Positions 62,301-64,000 of a DNA stretch of 64,000 nt are shown here, piece after piece (position 1 is the first letter of the stretch; every line of letters starts with the position of its first letter). The position numbers were made by a program, and so were the translations under genes. The stretch is taken from NCBI RefSeq assembly GCF_007018965.1, contig NZ_VJYZ01000018.1, positions 1-64,000 of the forward strand. Reading direction: 5' to 3'. The notes below the pieces were generated by a model that saw only the letters and a program-made list of their open reading frames with translations, ran no database searches and was not told the origin of the DNA. Origin of the DNA: Paracoccus marinus. Its GTDB lineage: Bacteria > Pseudomonadota > Alphaproteobacteria > Rhodobacterales > Rhodobacteraceae.

Positions 62301-62963
62301 GACGGCAAGCTGGGCGAGATCTTCATCGACATGCACAAGGAAGGCGCGGGCTTCCGGGCGATGATGAACAACTTCGCCATCGCGGTCTCGGTCGGCCTGC
62401 AATACGGCGTGCCCCTGGAGGAGTTCGTGGACGCCTTCACCTTCACCCGGTTCGAGCCGGCGGGGATGGTGCAGGGCAACGACTCGATCAAGAACGCGAC
62501 CTCGATCCTGGACTACATCTTCCGCGAGCTGGCGGTGTCGTATCTGGATCGAACCGACCTCGCCCACGTTAAGCCCGCGGGCGCCGCGTTCGACGATCTC
62601 GGCGGCGGCGAAACCGAGGGGCGCAACGTCGCGGCAGTGAGCGACGAGAAGTCCAAGAGCCTGGAGATGCTGCGCCAGATCAGCTCCACCGGGTATCTGC
62701 GCAAACGTCTGCCGCAAGAGCTGATGGTGCTGCAGGGGGGCGCGTCGTTGGTGGCGATGGCGACCGGCATGGCCGAGGCGCGGGGCGGGTTCCAGGCGGC
62801 GACCGTCGAGGCGGTCACCACCGTGTCGATGGACGTGCGCGCGAAGGCGAAGATGCAGGGGTATGAGGGCGACCCCTGCGGCGAATGCGGCAACTACACG
62901 CTGGTGCGCAACGGCACCTGCATGAAGTGCAACACCTGCGGCGGCACGAGCGGCTGCAGCTGA
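59307..62963 (+). CDS. nrdJ: Adenosylcobalamin-dependent (class II) ribonucleotide reductase
   Basis: A 1218-residue B12-dependent reductase making dNTPs from NTP/NDP. Active-site segments [41 protein letters not shown] and [21 protein letters not shown] are present, and a C-terminal zinc-like Cys cluster ([20 protein letters not shown]) ends the protein. This is the large alphaproteobacterial subgroup. Works without oxygen or a small subunit. Ends at a hairpin terminator. Confidence 0.97.
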   Translation: MKIERRFTTTETGFGTGAYGDIAFSTTVSEIRNPDGTVVFRNEAVEVPEGWSQVASDVIAQKYFRKAGVPAALKRVKEKGVPEFLWRSVADDAALAKLPEGERMVGETSARQVFDRLAGAWAYWGWKGGYFTAEADARAYYDEMRHMLARQMGAPNSPQWFNTGLHWAYGIDGPSQGHFYVDFQTGELVKSDSAYEHPQPHACFIQSVSDDLVNDGGIMDLWVREARLFKYGSGTGTNFSSLRGEGERLSGGGKSSGLMGFLKIGDRAAGAIKSGGTTRRAAKMVICDMDHPDIEAFINWKVIEEQKVASLVAGSKAHEAKLNEIFAAIRQWDGSSDDATDPARNAALKAAIRSAKKAMIPETYVNRVLQYARQGFDSIEFPTYDTDWDSEAYASVSGQNSNNSVRVTDAFLKAVREDADWALVRRTDGKVAKTVKARELWDQIGHAAWACADPGIQFHDTVNAWHTCPADGPIRGSNPCSEYMFLDDTACNLASMNLLTFLQGGTFDADAYVHATRLWTLTLEISVLMAQFPSKEIAQRSYDFRTLGLGYANIGGLLMNLGLGYDSDEGRALCGALTALMTGVSYATSAEMAGERGAFPGYARNADAMLRVIRNHRAAAHGTGAYDGVNVNPVALDVENCPDVRLAQMAQAAWDEALTLGEEHGFRNAQTTVIAPTGTIGLVMDCDTTGIEPDFALVKFKKLAGGGYFKIINQSVPAALETLGYGSAQIAEMVAYAVGHASLGNCPGINHAALVGHGFGPRELEKVDAALASAFDIRFVFNQWTLGEDFCKGALGIPADKLSDPAFDLLRHLGFTKAQIDAANDHVCGTMTLEGAPFLKPEHYSVFDCANACGKTGTRYLSVDSHIRMMAAAQSFISGAISKTINMPNSATIEDALAAYELSWSLGIKANALYRDGSKLSQPLASALVEDDDEAAEVLETGNAHEKATVIAEKIVERIIVKEAVRSHREKLPGRRKGYTQKAVIGGHKVYLRTGEYDDGKLGEIFIDMHKEGAGFRAMMNNFAIAVSVGLQYGVPLEEFVDAFTFTRFEPAGMVQGNDSIKNATSILDYIFRELAVSYLDRTDLAHVKPAGAAFDDLGGGETEGRNVAAVSDEKSKSLEMLRQISSTGYLRKRLPQELMVLQGGASLVAMATGMAEARGGFQAATVEAVTTVSMDVRAKAKMQGYEGDPCGECGNYTLVRNGTCMKCNTCGGTSGCS

Positions 62964-63066
62964 GACATCCCGGGCCGCGCCACCAAGGCGCGGCATCGCG
63001 GGACGAGGGACCCCCGTCCGACTGGACGGAGCGGCAGGCGGAAGACCACGAGCAGCATAAACCTTA

Positions 63067-63090
63067 CCCGCGCATTGCAAGATGCGCGGG
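63067..63090. terminator. Hairpin terminator between nrdJ and the APH-like gene
   Basis: CCCGCGCAT and ATGCGCGGG form a perfect nine-pair stem with a six-base loop, between two convergent genes. T-tracts are short on both sides. Confidence 0.65.
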
Positions 63091-63102
63091 CATTTCCTTG
63101 CC

Positions 63103-63984
63103 TCAGCCCTGGCCCATCCGGTCCAGCTCCGCCGCCGCGAGGTCGGCCACGCGCAGGTCGATGGACATGTCCGCGCCGTCCTCGGCGAACCACGCGGCGG
63201 ACAGCCCGCACCATGCCACGATCCACATCAGCAGGCGGCGGCGATCCAGCCCGGCCGCTTCGGTAACGATGTCGAGGCGGCGCAGGAACCGGTCCGGCCG
63301 GACCGCCACCGGCGGCTCGGCCCGGGCGAGGTCGGGATTGGTGAAGATGTTGGCGTAGTCGAAGCCGCGTTCGCCGATCAGACCCTTGGGGTCGATGGCG
63401 AGCCAGCCGCGCGGCCCGAAATCCAGCACGTTGTCGTGGTGCAGGTCGCCGTGCAGGACCACCGGGTCGCGGGGGGCGGCCAAGAGCGCCCGCGCCACGT
63501 CTGCGCTGCGGCCGAAGAAGCGGTCCCGCGCGCCCGCCGCCGTCCAGAGCGACCGGAACCAGCGGTCCAGCGGCACGAGCGTAGGCGGCGGGTCCGGTCG
63601 CGGCACGTGCAGCCGGGCGGCGGTGGCGCAAAGGATCCGGCTCGCCAGATCGTCCTGACCGCAGTCCTTTTCGTCGCGCGCCATGGCCGACAGCGACCCC
63701 GCGCCGGTCGCCCGTTCGATCAGCAGCGCGTGGTCGGCGTGCCTCAGCACCCGCGCCGCGCCGTCTCCGTTCCAGTGGACCATCAGCGCGGCCCCGCCAC
63801 GCTCGTGCGGGTCGTCCGACAGCTTCAGCATTGCCGGCGTCTCGCCCGTGCGCACCGGCAGCAGCCGCGCGCCCGCCGTAACGATCGGCGCGCCGTCGGG
63901 CCGCAGGTTCCAGGCCGTGAGATAGGGTTGGAACGCGGTCATCTGTCTTGTCAGGACCGCCCGCACCGCCGCCGCAAGCTGCAC
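63103..63984 (-). CDS. Aminoglycoside phosphotransferase-family protein (streptomycin 6-kinase-like)
   Basis: A 293-residue (or 279-residue) kinase-fold protein of the APH(6)/hydroxyurea-type family. The Brenner motif HGDLHHDNVL and the Asp in AIDPKGLIGERGFDYANIF are intact, so it is probably an active small-molecule kinase. Chromosomal members are not necessarily resistance genes; the natural substrate is unknown. Start is GTG at 63984 or, more likely from family alignment memory, ATG at 63942 (MTAFQPYLTAWNL). The upstream neighbour is outside the window. Confidence 0.87.
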   Translation of the reverse strand: MQLAAAVRAVLTRQMTAFQPYLTAWNLRPDGAPIVTAGARLLPVRTGETPAMLKLSDDPHERGGAALMVHWNGDGAARVLRHADHALLIERATGAGSLSAMARDEKDCGQDDLASRILCATAARLHVPRPDPPPTLVPLDRWFRSLWTAAGARDRFFGRSADVARALLAAPRDPVVLHGDLHHDNVLDFGPRGWLAIDPKGLIGERGFDYANIFTNPDLARAEPPVAVRPDRFLRRLDIVTEAAGLDRRRLLMWIVAWCGLSAAWFAEDGADMSIDLRVADLAAAELDRMGQG

Positions 63985-64000
63985 GCAAGGCGCGAACCCG

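Noticed and set aside
59016..63080. Minus-strand open frame of about 1350 codons opposite nrdJ
   Set aside because: It is the antisense shadow of nrdJ with no recognisable domain; absence of stops follows from high GC3 codon use.

Overview
The window is high-GC alphaproteobacterial chromosome, most likely from the Rhodobacterales/Paracoccaceae. This rests on gene content (adenosylcobalamin-dependent ribonucleotide reductase, NDUFS4-like complex I subunit, SUV3-type RNA helicase, 7Fe ferredoxin FdxA, no-cheB chemotaxis cluster), on a hairpin intergenic repeat of a type I associate with this order, and on CtrA-type and EcfG-type promoter elements. About 60 protein genes and one tRNA are supported. 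Most of the window is core genome; the clear exception is the left edge.

Layout. 1-1.2 kb: an AT-richer accessory P-loop ATPase gene, apparently leading into a gene cut off by the window edge. 1.2-7.3 kb: alpha/beta hydrolase, small membrane protein, glyA, nadK, prfC, a small protein translationally coupled to prfC, and an OsmC-type peroxidase. 7.4-9.8 kb: an RgpF-like protein and a sulfotransferase-like protein. 9.8-24.7 kb: housekeeping genes (dgt, erpA, CNNM/CorC transporter, trpS, a rhomboid-like protein lacking its catalytic residues, the lipoprotein-glnD-murJ run, the divergent rsmI-yraN-gshB run, tsf-rpsB). 25.0-30.6 kb: a chemotaxis operon (STAS, cheY, cheA, cheW, cheR, cheY and a possible CheZ-like protein). 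30.7-41.3 kb: alaS, glutamine amidotransferase, rRNA methyltransferase, PIN protein, zwf-pgl-pgi, a lysophospholipase-like hydrolase and an SCP2 protein. 41.4-45.6 kb: TPR protein, SUV3-like helicase and S4 protein. 45.7-51.7 kb: fdxA, thioredoxin-reductase-like flavoprotein with dipeptidase, two small envelope proteins, uvrB. 51.8-55.9 kb: Cu/Zn superoxide dismutase with a repeat-rich N-terminus, NDUFS4-like protein, two small hydrophilic proteins, tRNA-Arg, BI-1 protein and an XRE regulator. 56-64 kb: hisN, mgtE, 5-FCL, nrdJ and an aminoglycoside phosphotransferase-like protein.

The regulatory pattern is the most informative part. Matches to the EcfG (general stress sigma factor) promoter lie just upstream of the superoxide dismutase, a 97-residue hydrophilic protein and, with one mismatch, OsmC. 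A perfect CtrA box with a nearby DnaA-like box lies upstream of the class II ribonucleotide reductase, and a one-mismatch CtrA box precedes the chemotaxis operon. These suggest that dNTP supply and motility are tied to the CtrA network and that a stress regulon is scattered through the region. I did not find a complete new multi-gene system. The best leads are the truncated-looking accessory ATPase pair at the left edge, the prfC-coupled small membrane protein, the pseudo-rhomboid, and the possible CheZ-like phosphatase.
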